Shown here: piece by piece, positions 29,902 to 37,626 of the stretch
Position numbering within the stretch: position 1 is the stretch's first letter
How the letters are laid out: each line of letters begins with the position of its first letter
Virus record (IMG/VR): IMGVR_UViG_3300021178_000018
Location: 1 to 47,371 of that record
Direction: 5' to 3' (one strand)
DNA length: 47,371 nucleotides
Source of the DNA: a virus
Position numbers and translations under genes: made by a program
The notes under the pieces: model-generated
Seen by the model: only the letters and a program-made list of their open reading frames with translations
Databases searched by the model: none
Told to the model about the DNA's origin: nothing

Positions 29902-30996
29902 ATGAAAACAGCTCGCTATACCACAGTCAATGCAGCGAGTCCGCTGTGGCGGACATTCCTATTTGCGATTCTGGCGGCTGTACCCGCCTTCGCCCAGCAC
30001 TCGGTGACAGTGCCATATCAAGGTAACTCAACCACGACTACCGCGACGGCCCCTGGAAGCGTGACCATCACTATTCCCGCAGGATGCACGTTCGCTAATT
30101 TGACCGTGACGTGCCCGACGATTCCTCCGACCCCGCCGACTCCGCCTCCCGGCCCCGCCCGCACCAAGTTCGCTCCCACTGGCGGGAACGATCAGCCTGC
30201 GCTCTATGGCTTGGCGGCCAAAGGTCCGGTCGAAGTGACGCCGGGAATCCTCAAGCTGTCTACGTCGACGCTGCCCAATGGCGCGGATATTTACTTTGAC
30301 GATGGCGTGACCGTCACAGACTTCGCGGCCTATCAGGGCTGGTCGCATGGGTTCGCCATTGACGGAAACCAGAACATCACTTTGGCCGGAAGCGGATCGC
30401 CAACGGCTGCTGTATTTCAAATGCCCCTGACCTTCGCTCAAGGGAACATCCAGAATAACTGTGTGTGGATCGAGAACTCTTCGAACGTCCTGATCTCCGG
30501 TTTGCGATTTACGAAGTGCGGCGAGGACGGCATTTATATCGGTAATGGCGCGGCGCACGTCCACGTCACCAAGGTCCATTCGACCAACAATTTGCGCAAC
30601 GGGTTAAGCATCACCGATAAAGTGACGGACATTCTGGTCGATTACAGCTTTTTCAACGGAGCGCAGAATCTCGCCGGCGGAATTGCGGATGGCGTAGATA
30701 TCGAGCCGAACGGCCCGAGCGAAGGCAATCCGATTCCGGGCCAGTTCTCGAAGCAAGTCGTCCTCGATCACAACGATTTCAGCGGGAACGCGGGAGACGG
30801 TTTGTGTTCGTGCCTGTACTTCACTGCTCCCAATACGCCGCGCGACTTCACCTACACCAACAACACCTCGACCGGCAACGGCCTGAACAACTTCAACGCG
30901 AACGGCCCGCAGGGCGGCGTGAAGCAAAGCGGGAATAGCTGGCAGACTTCGCTGAAGGCCAAAGCCAAAGTGACGAAGCCCATTCCCTTGCACTAA
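29902..30996 (+). CDS. Secreted pectate-lyase-like beta-helix protein
   Basis: 364 residues with AGGAG before the ATG. The signal peptide has a longer N-region (WRTFLFAILAAVPAFAQ cleaved near residue 32). A Thr-rich strand region and a Pro linker (PPTPPTPPPGP) follow, then a beta helix: NCVWIENSSNVLISGLRF, CGEDGIYIGNGAAHVHV, GVDIEPNGPS, DHNDFSGNAGDGL. Blocks such as VFQMPL and VDIEPN are shared with 27364-29892, so the two are paralogues. It could be an exported polysaccharide lyase. Whether it is in the virion or released from the host is open. Confidence 0.65.
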   Translation: MKTARYTTVNAASPLWRTFLFAILAAVPAFAQHSVTVPYQGNSTTTTATAPGSVTITIPAGCTFANLTVTCPTIPPTPPTPPPGPARTKFAPTGGNDQPALYGLAAKGPVEVTPGILKLSTSTLPNGADIYFDDGVTVTDFAAYQGWSHGFAIDGNQNITLAGSGSPTAAVFQMPLTFAQGNIQNNCVWIENSSNVLISGLRFTKCGEDGIYIGNGAAHVHVTKVHSTNNLRNGLSITDKVTDILVDYSFFNGAQNLAGGIADGVDIEPNGPSEGNPIPGQFSKQVVLDHNDFSGNAGDGLCSCLYFTAPNTPRDFTYTNNTSTGNGLNNFNANGPQGGVKQSGNSWQTSLKAKAKVTKPIPLH

Positions 30997-31006
30997 AATA
31001 GGGCTA

Positions 31007-31348
31007 ATGTTCTCGCTCACACAGGCCCTGGTAACGCGCTATGCCAAGCTCAGCGCGCTCAAGAACCTCATCGACAAATGGCTTGAGGATAAGAAGCCGC
31101 TGATCCTGGAAGCGCTCGAATCCGAAGCCTGCCCAGACAAGGGACCTTATCTCTTGGAGCGCAAGCAGGTCGCGCAAGGGCCGAACTACAAAGAGCTTCT
31201 TTATGCGCGCCTGCGCAGCGACGGCATGAACGAACAAGAGATAGTCCTGTGGGTGGTTGGGCAGAATTCCGAAAAGACTATCCTGCGCCTCGAAAAGAAA
31301 ATCAACCCGAATTACCGCAAGACGTTCACGATAAAACTGCCAGCCTAG
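31007..31348 (+). CDS. Hypothetical helical protein
   Basis: A 113-residue, charged, mostly helical protein (LVTRYAKLSALKNLIDKWLE, YKELLYARLRSDGMNEQEI) with a C-terminal beta strand (YRKTFTIKLPA). No signal peptide or known family. The ATG follows the secreted beta-helix gene by ten bases with poor ribosome-site match. Its plain cytoplasmic character contrasts with the exported neighbours; a chaperone or regulator for them is conceivable but unsupported. Confidence 0.55.
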   Translation: MFSLTQALVTRYAKLSALKNLIDKWLEDKKPLILEALESEACPDKGPYLLERKQVAQGPNYKELLYARLRSDGMNEQEIVLWVVGQNSEKTILRLEKKINPNYRKTFTIKLPA

Positions 31349-31388
31349 TCCTTCAGCAATTCCTCGCATTCCCTAAAAGGAGAACCAC

Positions 31389-31667
31389 ATGAAGCGCTCA
31401 GTCTTTCGTGTCAACTATTACATTGGAGGGAACTCCGTCACCGCTTACGTCTGCGCGCAGAGCGAAGGCGAAGCTGCGGCTTTCCTGGGGGTCAGGGACG
31501 GATCGGCGCAGGTTTCGACCGTGGCCTCTCCGGTCGAAGTGGTGGGTGTAGACACTGCGCATCCGGCACAGATACCCCCGCCGCCGTTTGTCGCTCCACC
31601 GCAACCGCCGCGCCAGTTCACCGATGCGGAACTTATCGCCCTGCGGAAGCTTCTCGCCGAGCAGTAG
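31389..31667 (+). CDS. Small hypothetical protein
   Basis: 92 residues with a strong AAAGGAG before the ATG. N-terminal strands FRVNYYIGGNSVTAYVCAQ, an Ala-rich helix, a Pro-rich linker (IPPPPFVAPPQPPRQ) and a C-terminal helix (DAELIALRKLLAEQ). It resembles 9349-9537 in its first half. The function is unknown; its position suggests a small virion or fibre-accessory protein. The next gene starts directly after its stop. Confidence 0.55.
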   Translation: MKRSVFRVNYYIGGNSVTAYVCAQSEGEAAAFLGVRDGSAQVSTVASPVEVVGVDTAHPAQIPPPPFVAPPQPPRQFTDAELIALRKLLAEQ

Positions 31668-31973
31668 ATGGCCTTCGGCAAATACAGCTACTCGCCCATT
31701 GCGATCATGCGGTTCATTCCCGGGCCGCTGACTCTCGCAATCAGTGCGGCGAGCGCGAAGATTCAGTTAGCGCCGAATACCTTCTATCGGTTCTGGTCGA
31801 GTGTCGATTGCTTCTTTGACATCGGACCAACGAATTCCATAGCGGCCACGACTTCCAGTCATCCCCTGGCGGCAAAAGTGGATTATCTGGTGTTCATCGA
31901 CAGCGCGAACTTCTGGCTTGCGGCCATCGCGGCAAGTTCGGGAACCCTCTATATCAGTCAGGTGGACCCATAA
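31668..31973 (+). CDS. Small beta-rich structural protein
   Basis: 101 residues starting at the first base after the previous stop. Alternating hydrophobic strands and Ser/Ala-rich turns (NTFYRFWSSVDCFFDIG, LYISQVDP at the end) suggest a compact beta sandwich. It carries no signal peptide. Length and position near tail-fibre genes fit a small virion decoration protein. The family is unrecognised. Confidence 0.55.
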   Translation: MAFGKYSYSPIAIMRFIPGPLTLAISAASAKIQLAPNTFYRFWSSVDCFFDIGPTNSIAATTSSHPLAAKVDYLVFIDSANFWLAAIAASSGTLYISQVDP

Positions 31974-31983
31974 GGAGCTGTAA

Positions 31984-32424
31984 ATGGCCGGCGAAAAGGG
32001 CAACACAAACAGCATCAATTATCTGAAGCTCGTGTTTCAGGCGGTCGCCTGGTCGAAGGTGGCCGACAATGCCGCGACCACGCCCTACACGAACCTTTAC
32101 GTCAGCCTGCACACCGCCGATCCCGGCGCAACTGGCCTGCAAACCACGTCCGAAGCCGCCTATACCGGCTATGCGCGCGTTGCGGTAGCGAGAACTTCCG
32201 GTGGCTGGTCGATATCGGGAGAAACCATCTCGAACGTGGCTGCGATCACCTTTCCCGCAAGTACGAGCGGACCTGAAGTCGAAACCTTTGTGGGCGTAGG
32301 CACCGACAGCAGCGGCGGTGCTGGAACCCTTTTGTGGGCCGGCCCTTTGAGCTCTTCGCTCACCGTCAACAACGGCATCACGCCCTCGTTTGCCATCGGC
32401 GCTCTGACGATCACCGAGGGATAG
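31984..32424 (+). CDS. Phage tail-fibre-type protein
   Basis: 146 residues. The pattern YTNLYVSLHTADPG, then SEAAYTGYARVAVARTS, W.ISG, NVAAITFPAST and VGVGTDSSGG is typical of a conserved phage tail-fibre protein family of about 130-150 residues (sometimes called gp80-like). It probably forms part of the tail tip or a fibre base. Ribosome site AAGGAG precedes the ATG. The TAG stop overlaps the GTG of the next gene. Confidence 0.7.
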   Translation: MAGEKGNTNSINYLKLVFQAVAWSKVADNAATTPYTNLYVSLHTADPGATGLQTTSEAAYTGYARVAVARTSGGWSISGETISNVAAITFPASTSGPEVETFVGVGTDSSGGAGTLLWAGPLSSSLTVNNGITPSFAIGALTITEG

Positions 32425-33434
32425 TGAAGCGATTTGCTCTGACCCTCGGATTGCTCTTCTGTGCCGGCCCAGCCTTCGCCGCCACTTGCAGCAATACCAC
32501 TTTCACGAGCACGGTCATTAAGTGTATTCAGTCCACCTCGACCGATTGCACGGCGTTGCTTGATTGCTCCATCGCCTATCCGGCGAGCCCGGGGATCGGG
32601 CACACCCTTCTAGTCGTCTGCGGCGCATATCAGTACACGAGCAATGCCAATGCGATCGCGGCTACTGAGGCGGTCAATGACAGCGCGACACAAGCAAACA
32701 CCTGGACCACCGCTTTAACTCCGGGCCTCTGGGCCAGTGGAGGGGCGCTGGGAAGCACCGTCCAGGACTCAAAAGAAGGCGCGTTCGTAGCCACGGCCAA
32801 AGCAACCGCCGCCGATACACCTCATTGTGTAACCGCAAGCGGCGGCACTCCAGCCACGTTGTTCATGGTGATTTACGAGCTATCGAGCGTAAACGGAACC
32901 ATCGCGGTAGATGCTTCGGCAGCTATGGTCGATGGGGCTGGGGTCGGAACGACAACCTGTCCATCAGGGAACATGACCCCAGCCAAGAACGGCGACATGC
33001 TATTCGGATATTGCAATTACGGGGATGGAGGCATCACCACGGCGGGCAGCGGCTGGACTGAGATTGATACCGGCGTGGTTGGCCAGGGTAAGGGACAACT
33101 CACCGCTGCGACCGTAAATTCCGTGTGGGTAGCGGCCTCCATGTCGCATTGGGTAGCCGGAGCGATAGCCTTCAGCGATGGAACCGCCGTCTCTTCGACC
33201 GTTCCCGGATGGCCTGGCCGCACTACAGGTCCGTCTTTCGCTATCTCTATTCTGATCGGGATTCTGATTGGAGTGGGCTATGGGCAATCTTTGGACCGTT
33301 ATTTGCGTGGCGCTGGGAGCGTGGCTTGGAATTACCCTGGTCAAGATCAACCCGCTCTTGGCTCGCCTGTTATCGACCTTGTTCCATCGGCTGATGGAAG
33401 CTATCAGGCAGTCGTTCGCGCGGAAAGATCGTAA
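32424..33434 (+). CDS. Secreted beta-rich protein with C-terminal hydrophobic helix
   Basis: 336 residues from a GTG overlapping the upstream TAG. The signal peptide KRFALTLGLLFCAGPAFA is followed by a Cys/Thr-rich beta domain (TLLVVCGAYQYTSNANAI, PATLFMVIYELSSVNGTI, VAGAIAFSDGTAV) reminiscent of exported adhesin-like proteins. Near the end is a hydrophobic stretch (SFAISILIGILIGVGYG), possibly a membrane anchor. The last 150 bases overlap another apparent gene (33280-33453) in a different frame. The role is unknown. Confidence 0.55.
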   Translation: MKRFALTLGLLFCAGPAFAATCSNTTFTSTVIKCIQSTSTDCTALLDCSIAYPASPGIGHTLLVVCGAYQYTSNANAIAATEAVNDSATQANTWTTALTPGLWASGGALGSTVQDSKEGAFVATAKATAADTPHCVTASGGTPATLFMVIYELSSVNGTIAVDASAAMVDGAGVGTTTCPSGNMTPAKNGDMLFGYCNYGDGGITTAGSGWTEIDTGVVGQGKGQLTAATVNSVWVAASMSHWVAGAIAFSDGTAVSSTVPGWPGRTTGPSFAISILIGILIGVGYGQSLDRYLRGAGSVAWNYPGQDQPALGSPVIDLVPSADGSYQAVVRAERS

Positions 33435-33453
33435 GCTGCTCAGGAGAGTGTGA
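33280..33453 (+). CDS. Small membrane protein overlapping the previous gene
   Basis: 57 residues from the ATG at 33280: a hydrophobic helix (LWTVICVALGAWLGITLV) followed by an amphipathic basic helix (LLARLLSTLFHRLMEAIRQS) and a basic end. The frame has C/G-rich third positions like other genes here and its stop shares bases with the ATG of the next gene (TGATGG). It lies inside the end of 32424-33434 in another frame. Either that gene ends by a recent frameshift or the DNA codes twice. Confidence 0.55.
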   Translation: MGNLWTVICVALGAWLGITLVKINPLLARLLSTLFHRLMEAIRQSFARKDRKLLRRV

Positions 33454-34133
33454 TGGATAAGTCATTTCTAACGCCCGATTACCGGCACTTCGACCGCTGG
33501 CTATTGAAGCAGGCGCGCAATCTCCCGGTCCCGATGAATGCGCGGCAATACTTCAACAGCCAGGTAGCGGATTCACTGATCGTCGCATCTTCGGTCGCTC
33601 CGACGACAACCGAGACTTCCATCTTCACGCCCTACACGCTCTGTAACCAGGCGTTCCCGGTGGGGTACGGACTCTCCGCACCGTTCGCCGGACAGGTCTA
33701 CAAATTCGCTTGTGGCGGGATCATCACCACTCCAGCGACCGGCACGCTCGTGATTAAGCCCTATTACGGGCCGGGGGCTTCCGCGATTTCGTTTACCGGA
33801 GCCGTGGCAATGGGCGCTTCGCCTGCCCAAACCGTCACGGCCAGCCTTTCGAGCATTCCCTGGGAGATGTCCGGGCGCCTGGTATTCCGTTCGATAGCTT
33901 CCGCGGCCACAACCTCAACCGCGTGGCTTACCGGAACCTTCAGGAGCCAGGGGACCTTGGCCACCGCCGGCGGCGGATGGACCATTCCTTTCGGCAGTAC
34001 CGCGGCAGTAAGTGTGGACACAACCGGACTTGCGGCGGCTGGAGGGTTCGGCTCGATTACGTTCTCGGTCACTTTCTCCGTTACCGGCGCAACAATCGTG
34101 ACGGATTGGACCGAGATGCTGACGCGCAACTAG
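33453..34133 (+). CDS. Beta-rich structural protein
   Basis: 226 residues from the ATG at 33453 with AGGAG before it. The N-terminal helix (YRHFDRWLLKQARNLPVP) is followed by beta strands (SIFTPYTLCNQAFPVGYG, TGTLVIKPYYGPGASAI, TVTASLSSIPWEMSGRLVF) that resemble small capsid- or tail-associated proteins coded near fibre genes. No signal peptide. The family is not recognised. It abuts the repeat protein gene after its stop. Confidence 0.55.
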   Translation: MDKSFLTPDYRHFDRWLLKQARNLPVPMNARQYFNSQVADSLIVASSVAPTTTETSIFTPYTLCNQAFPVGYGLSAPFAGQVYKFACGGIITTPATGTLVIKPYYGPGASAISFTGAVAMGASPAQTVTASLSSIPWEMSGRLVFRSIASAATTSTAWLTGTFRSQGTLATAGGGWTIPFGSTAAVSVDTTGLAAAGGFGSITFSVTFSVTGATIVTDWTEMLTRN

Positions 34134-34694
34134 ATGCCTCCGGTAGTCTCGCAATCGAAGTTCTTTCAGCCTGCGCTTGTACAGCAGCCGATCGGCACGC
34201 TGTCGCAGATCGCTGCGACGATCACCGGACACGCTACCGCAGCGGGAACCCTGAAAGGGGCTGGGGCGCTTCTTGGCTCCGCGACCGGGCACGCTTCGTT
34301 CACCGATACGCTTACCGGCAAGGGCGCTCTTGCTGGGGCCTCTTCTGGACATGCCTCGGTCACGGGAACACTTCTCGGCCGCGGCGCTCTTGCGACCACC
34401 ACAACCGGCCATGCCAGCGTAGCGGGGACGGTCAAGGGCAGCGGGAAGTTACTAAGCGCAGTTGTAGGGCACACCACAGATTCAGGCTTGCTGCTGGGAG
34501 CTGGAGCCCTCAACGGCTCATCGACAGGACACGCGACCGTTGCTCTGCTCAATTCGGTGCTGTCGCAGATATCGGCATCGAGTTCGGGCCATGCGTCGGT
34601 TTCTGGTGGGCTGACGGGTAAAGGCGCCCTGGCAAGCGCGATCTCTTCGGCTCAGGCCGGCACGAGTTCTGGCGGACACGGAGCGAGTTACTAG
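34134..34694 (+). CDS. Tandem 20-residue repeat protein
   Basis: 186 residues starting directly after the upstream stop. After about 31 residues there are seven units of 20 residues, each beginning Gly-His and following the form GHAsv.gtL.GkGAL, with only the last by one residue longer. The regular His, Gly and Leu positions suggest a beta-solenoid or fibrous trimer with a column of His residues that could bind metal. Repeats of this general form occur in phage tail proteins. It is placed among fibre genes. Confidence 0.7.
   Translation: MPPVVSQSKFFQPALVQQPIGTLSQIAATITGHATAAGTLKGAGALLGSATGHASFTDTLTGKGALAGASSGHASVTGTLLGRGALATTTTGHASVAGTVKGSGKLLSAVVGHTTDSGLLLGAGALNGSSTGHATVALLNSVLSQISASSSGHASVSGGLTGKGALASAISSAQAGTSSGGHGASY
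34227..34646 (+). repeat. Seven 60-base coding repeats
   Basis: Seven tandem 60-base units encode the 20-residue repeats beginning Gly-His. The DNA copies have diverged at many positions while Gly-His and the GkGAL end are mostly kept, so they are under protein-level selection rather than newly expanded. The sixth unit is the most divergent. Confidence 0.7.
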
Positions 34695-34702
34695 GGAGCG
34701 AA

Positions 34703-35098
34703 ATGAAAAAACTGATCGTCTTATTCGCAATGATCGCGGCCTTTTCGGCCTCGTCCTTCGCCCAGATTCCTCAAGGCTCGGCTCATCACGAAGCGACCTT
34801 GACCTGGAATCAGGATGTGGGAGCGACCGGGTTTAATGTCTACAGATCGCTTCTGCCTGGGGGGCCGTTTGCGGTGATCAGCACGGCGCCGGTTCCCGAA
34901 CCGCCCTCGACTAGCACGACTCTTCCCAGCTTCATTGATGTGAATGTGGTGCAGGGGACGACTTACTCCTGGTGCGTGACGGCTCTGGCTACGATCAGCA
35001 CGGGAGTTTTCGAGACGGCTTGCAGCAATGTGGTGACGGTGAAGGTCCCAAACGACCCTATCGGCCCCCCTGGTGGCCTTTCCGTAGTCGCGCAGTGA
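34703..35098 (+). CDS. Secreted fibronectin-III domain protein
   Basis: 131 residues with GGAG upstream of the ATG. Signal peptide KKLIVLFAMIAAFSASSFA followed by Q. One FN3 domain: HHEATLTWNQDVGATGFNV, YRSLLPGGPFAVI, then FIDVNVVQGTTYSWCVTAL and SNVVTVKVPN. Exported FN3 proteins bind polysaccharide or protein partners; the Acidobacteriota-like signal peptide supports export by the host. It is the last gene of the long plus-strand structural operon and converges with a minus-strand gene five bases away. Confidence 0.65.
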   Translation: MKKLIVLFAMIAAFSASSFAQIPQGSAHHEATLTWNQDVGATGFNVYRSLLPGGPFAVISTAPVPEPPSTSTTLPSFIDVNVVQGTTYSWCVTALATISTGVFETACSNVVTVKVPNDPIGPPGGLSVVAQ

Positions 35099-35103
35099 AA
35101 GCC

Positions 35104-35322
35104 TTAACCATCCCTCATTAGCCTTGTAAGGAAATCGTTTATCGCCGCAATTAGTAAAAGCGCCACGGCCAGCAGATATATCCTTGCGGCCCATTTCGCC
35201 CAGAGGGGAGCTATCGTGTCGCTGCCTTGGAGCAAGGCCGCGGCGTAGAGGGTCCACAGTAAAATTAGCCCTATGGCCAGTTGCACGAGCAGGCCGCCGA
35301 CATATTTGGCGAACTTAATCAC
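35104..35322 (-). CDS. Two-span small membrane protein
   Basis: 72 residues from a GTG at 35322. Two hydrophobic helices (VGGLLVQLAIGLILLWTLY and ARIYLLAVALLLIAAINDF) are separated by a short polar loop with LQGSDTIAPLWAKW. The size fits small phage membrane proteins such as holins or superinfection-exclusion proteins, but no family is recognised. It converges with the structural operon and is divergent from, or overlaps, the plus-strand zinc gene 35273-35545. Confidence 0.6.
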   Translation of the reverse strand: MIKFAKYVGGLLVQLAIGLILLWTLYAAALLQGSDTIAPLWAKWAARIYLLAVALLLIAAINDFLTRLMRDG

Positions 35323-35545
35323 GTGTCCCCTGAAGAAAATTCCCCCTCAAGTCACCTACCGCTGTCTCTTCTGCCGAAAGATGAAGAGCGAGCCGCGCGG
35401 CCAAGGACAAGCCCCGTCCCTGAAATGGGCCATCTGTCCGGGTTGCGCGGTGGATTCATTGCGGGAGTTCTTCTCCGAGGGCTATGCGCCGAGTTGGTAC
35501 AGTCGCTTATTCCCGAAGATGCTTGGGAAGAAGAAAGCGGCCTAG
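35273..35545 (+). CDS. Zinc-ribbon protein, start uncertain
   Basis: 90 residues if started at the ATG at 35273, which would overlap the minus-strand gene by 50 bases. The coding signal is clear from about codon 25: VTYRCLFCRKMK, then WAICPGCAVDSLREFF gives a four-Cys zinc ribbon, and the end is basic (LFPKMLGKKKAA). A CTG at 35330 may be the real start. It sits among minus-strand genes as an isolated plus-strand gene and overlaps the end of 35542-35736 by four bases. It probably binds nucleic acid; the function is unknown. Confidence 0.5.
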   Translation: MASCTSRPPTYLANLITCPLKKIPPQVTYRCLFCRKMKSEPRGQGQAPSLKWAICPGCAVDSLREFFSEGYAPSWYSRLFPKMLGKKKAA

Positions 35546-35736
35546 CGTCCTTCCTCGATGTATCGCACCACGGCTTCGGCTCGCCGGATCAATTCTTCCG
35601 CATTGTCCGCGTCGGTGAATTGCACTGCCTGAATCGCGGTAACCCGCAACGCCTTCCGCTTCTCGTTGTCCTGCTCTAACTTCTTGAACGCGCGGCGCTC
35701 GGCTCGCTTGGCCTTCCAGTTGTCGAGAAGCTTCAT
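35542..35736 (-). CDS. Small charged helical protein
   Basis: 64 residues, highly charged and helical (NWKAKRAERRAFKKLEQDN, EKRKALRVTAIQAVQF, EELIRRAEAVVRYIEEG). It follows 35740-35982 by three bases in the same direction, so the two are one operon. It may be a DNA-binding or coiled-coil regulator. The family is unrecognised. Confidence 0.55.
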   Translation of the reverse strand: MKLLDNWKAKRAERRAFKKLEQDNEKRKALRVTAIQAVQFTDADNAEELIRRAEAVVRYIEEGR

Positions 35737-35739
35737 CCC

Positions 35740-35982
35740 CTAGCCCCGCTTCCCGCCCTTCGTAGTCTCGTGAAACTTCTTCCACCGCGCTAGAACTGCC
35801 TTCCTGGCCGCTTCAGAGCGCTGCTCCTTTGTTCTTTTGTCCGCAGTAGCCTTTCCGCCCTTGGCTCCGCCTTTCTTCCCGCCCTTGCGCCCCATACGCA
35901 CGAAATAGTCCCGATTTAGTCGTTTCAAGTCTCGCTCCAGCCTTTTCGTCACTCCCGGAGCCTGCGCAGAAGTAAAGTTCAT
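35740..35982 (-). CDS. KGG-motif basic protein, leaderless start
   Basis: 80 residues from the ATG at 35982. The middle has MGRKGGKKGGAKGGKATAD, a Lys-Gly-Gly repeat, followed by the basic helix RSEAARKAVLARWKKF; the KGG form is known from small stress-induced and DNA-binding proteins. A -10-like TACAAT (minus strand, 35995-35990) lies about seven bases before this ATG, so the transcript would start at the start codon; the in-frame ATG at 35991 lies inside the -10 and is unlikely to be used. It is divergent from 36120-36425. Confidence 0.55.
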   Translation of the reverse strand: MNFTSAQAPGVTKRLERDLKRLNRDYFVRMGRKGGKKGGAKGGKATADKRTKEQRSEAARKAVLARWKKFHETTKGGKRG

Positions 35983-35989
35983 ACCCCGC

Positions 35990-36029
35990 ATTGTACACAG
36001 AGGGGCTGTGGATAACTATCAAAATAGTT
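35990..36029 (-). promoter_or_regulatory. Minus-strand promoter -10 and nearby operator-like repeat
   Basis: TACAAT at 35995-35990 (minus) with poor -35 matches (TAGTTA at 17-base spacing). A perfect inverted repeat AACTAT-CAAA-ATAGTT lies at 36014-36029, overlapping the -35 zone, and may be an operator. Confidence 0.45.
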
Positions 36030-36050
36030 GCATTTTTCTGTCTTGGCCTA

Positions 36051-36092
36051 TTGACACAGGGGGTGTGCGTATGCGAATATCCGCTTGTTCGC
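36051..36092 (+). promoter_or_regulatory. Plus-strand promoter with operator-like repeat
   Basis: A perfect -35 TTGACA (36051-36056) is followed after 18 bases by GAATAT (36075-36080). An inverted repeat GCGAA..TTCGC (36073-36077 with 36088-36092) covers the -10 and the likely start point. It would drive the operon beginning at 36120. Confidence 0.6.
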
Positions 36093-36119
36093 AATCCTCA
36101 CCAATAGGAGAACAAAGCC

Positions 36120-36425
36120 ATGAAATGCAAGAACTGCGGTCTACCGATAGCGGAACTGCTCGACCCCTGGGGCGGCCAGCACGGCTGGTATCACCCGACC
36201 ATCGAGCGGGAAGTGAACATCGACGGCGCCGACGTGATGACCTACGCCACGTCCTGCCCCGATGATCTGGGAGAAGCGGAACCCGAGGACCTCGAAGCCA
36301 AGCTCACCGACCTCTCCGACGAAGCCATCAAGGCCATGGATCTGTACTGGGAGCCGGATATCGAGCGCATCAAGCACTACCTGGCCGTGGCTTATGAGCG
36401 CGGAGCGAAGGAAGTGCGGCCGTGA
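36120..36425 (+). CDS. Small zinc-binding protein
   Basis: 101 residues with AGGAG ten bases before the ATG and about 30 bases of leader from the TTGACA promoter. The N-terminus KCKNCGLPIAELLDPWGG has a Cys pair; with HGWYHPTIE and TSCPDD it could bind zinc. The C-terminal half is acidic and helical (DLSDEAIKAMDLYWEPDIE). It is the first gene of the operon with an exonuclease, so an early regulatory or replication role is plausible. The family is unrecognised. Confidence 0.6.
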   Translation: MKCKNCGLPIAELLDPWGGQHGWYHPTIEREVNIDGADVMTYATSCPDDLGEAEPEDLEAKLTDLSDEAIKAMDLYWEPDIERIKHYLAVAYERGAKEVRP

Positions 36426-37423
36426 GCTACGACAAAGACCAGAAGTCCCGCATTGTGGTAGTGGACATCGAGACGGTATCCGAGACCGCGGACCCGCGGG
36501 ACTGCTTCGACGCCATGACCGGGCGGATCGTATCGATCGCCATGGTGATCGATAACGGTTTCGAGCTTAAACCCGTGGTGATCTGCGACCAGGACGAAAC
36601 CAAGATCCTCGAAACCTTCTGGGCTAACCTCACTCGGGACGACCTCATTGTCGGCCACAACTGCCTCGATTTCGACATCAAGTATTTGAAGCAACGCTCC
36701 TGGATCAAGAACGTGAAGCCAACGGTGGACATCAGCCAGCGCAAATACTGGATCGATGACGTGTTCGACATCATGGCCGTGTGGACCAACTGGGGTTATA
36801 AGAACCAGCTAAAAGGCTCTGGGCTCGACAACATCGCCAAGGCTCTGGGCCTGGGCGGTAAGACCGGCCATGGCTCGGAAGTGGCTGCCCTCTGGGCCAA
36901 CAAAGAGTATGTCAAGCTCATGGACTACAACCTCTCGGACGTGCTGCTGAGTTATCAGGTCTACTGCAGGATGACCTATCGGGCGCCGCTGCCGTTCACG
37001 TTCCTGGGGAGCGCACTGCCGACGTTCCTTCCCGGCGACACGCGGGAGAAGGTGCCGGTCCCACAAAAAAAGGAGCTCCAAGCGCCCTTAACGCTCGAAG
37101 CCCCTGTCGCTCCATCTAATCAGCCATGCAATGCACCAAGCGTACCACCCCCGTCAAGCCGGAACGGCAAATCTCATGAGCCGATCTTCTATCGCCAGGC
37201 CGGCGGCGAAGTGATCCTCTCGGGCAAGGGCACCTTCCAGGTCAAGCGGGCCATCAAGGAGATCTACGGCGGGTTCGGCAAGAAGATCAGCGAGCGACCC
37301 GCGCTCTACGAATGGCACATGCGCCCGGAGAGGTTCGAGCCCTTCGCTGATTTCTGCCGGGGCATCGGGGTACCCTTGCAAGCGATGGGGAATGGGACGA
37401 TGACGGTAAGAAGGGAGGCGTGA
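36422..37423 (+). CDS. DEDD 3'-5' exonuclease (PolB-like proofreading fold)
   Basis: 333 residues from a GTG overlapping the upstream stop (GTGA). DEDDy-type exonuclease motifs: RIVVVDIETVS (Exo I Asp-x-Glu), VGHNCLDFDIKYL (Exo II), and LSDVLLSYQVY (Exo III Asp, with Tyr), plus SGLDNIAKALGLGGKTG typical of PolB-like predicted exonucleases. A Pro-rich linker follows, and then a C-terminal domain (RQAGGEVILSGKGTFQVKR, RFEPFADFCRGIGVP) of unknown type. It would trim single-stranded DNA during recombination or repair. No polymerase partner is coded nearby. Confidence 0.8.
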   Translation: MSYDKDQKSRIVVVDIETVSETADPRDCFDAMTGRIVSIAMVIDNGFELKPVVICDQDETKILETFWANLTRDDLIVGHNCLDFDIKYLKQRSWIKNVKPTVDISQRKYWIDDVFDIMAVWTNWGYKNQLKGSGLDNIAKALGLGGKTGHGSEVAALWANKEYVKLMDYNLSDVLLSYQVYCRMTYRAPLPFTFLGSALPTFLPGDTREKVPVPQKKELQAPLTLEAPVAPSNQPCNAPSVPPPSSRNGKSHEPIFYRQAGGEVILSGKGTFQVKRAIKEIYGGFGKKISERPALYEWHMRPERFEPFADFCRGIGVPLQAMGNGTMTVRREA

Positions 37424-37626
37424 TGGAGAAGAGAAATGAATATGTGTCGGAGTTGGGCAGGTTCTATCGGCATACACCCAAGGCTGTTTTCGCGGCCATT
37501 GCATTCTCATTTGCAAATCGTCTCTTCGCAAAGACCATCGGGACCGAAGTAGAAGACGTTTTGCGCGCGGAATGGAAGACGCTTCACGAAAACGGGATCG
37601 TTCCACAAAAGCCGAAGGGGGCGTGA
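37423..37626 (+). CDS. Small hypothetical protein
   Basis: 67 residues from the ATG sharing a base with the exonuclease stop (TGATGG). Helical (SELGRFYRHTPKAVFAAI, VEDVLRAEWKTLHENGIV) and cytoplasmic. The family is unrecognised. It is translationally coupled to the exonuclease and to the microprotein behind it. Confidence 0.55.
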   Translation: MEKRNEYVSELGRFYRHTPKAVFAAIAFSFANRLFAKTIGTEVEDVLRAEWKTLHENGIVPQKPKGA

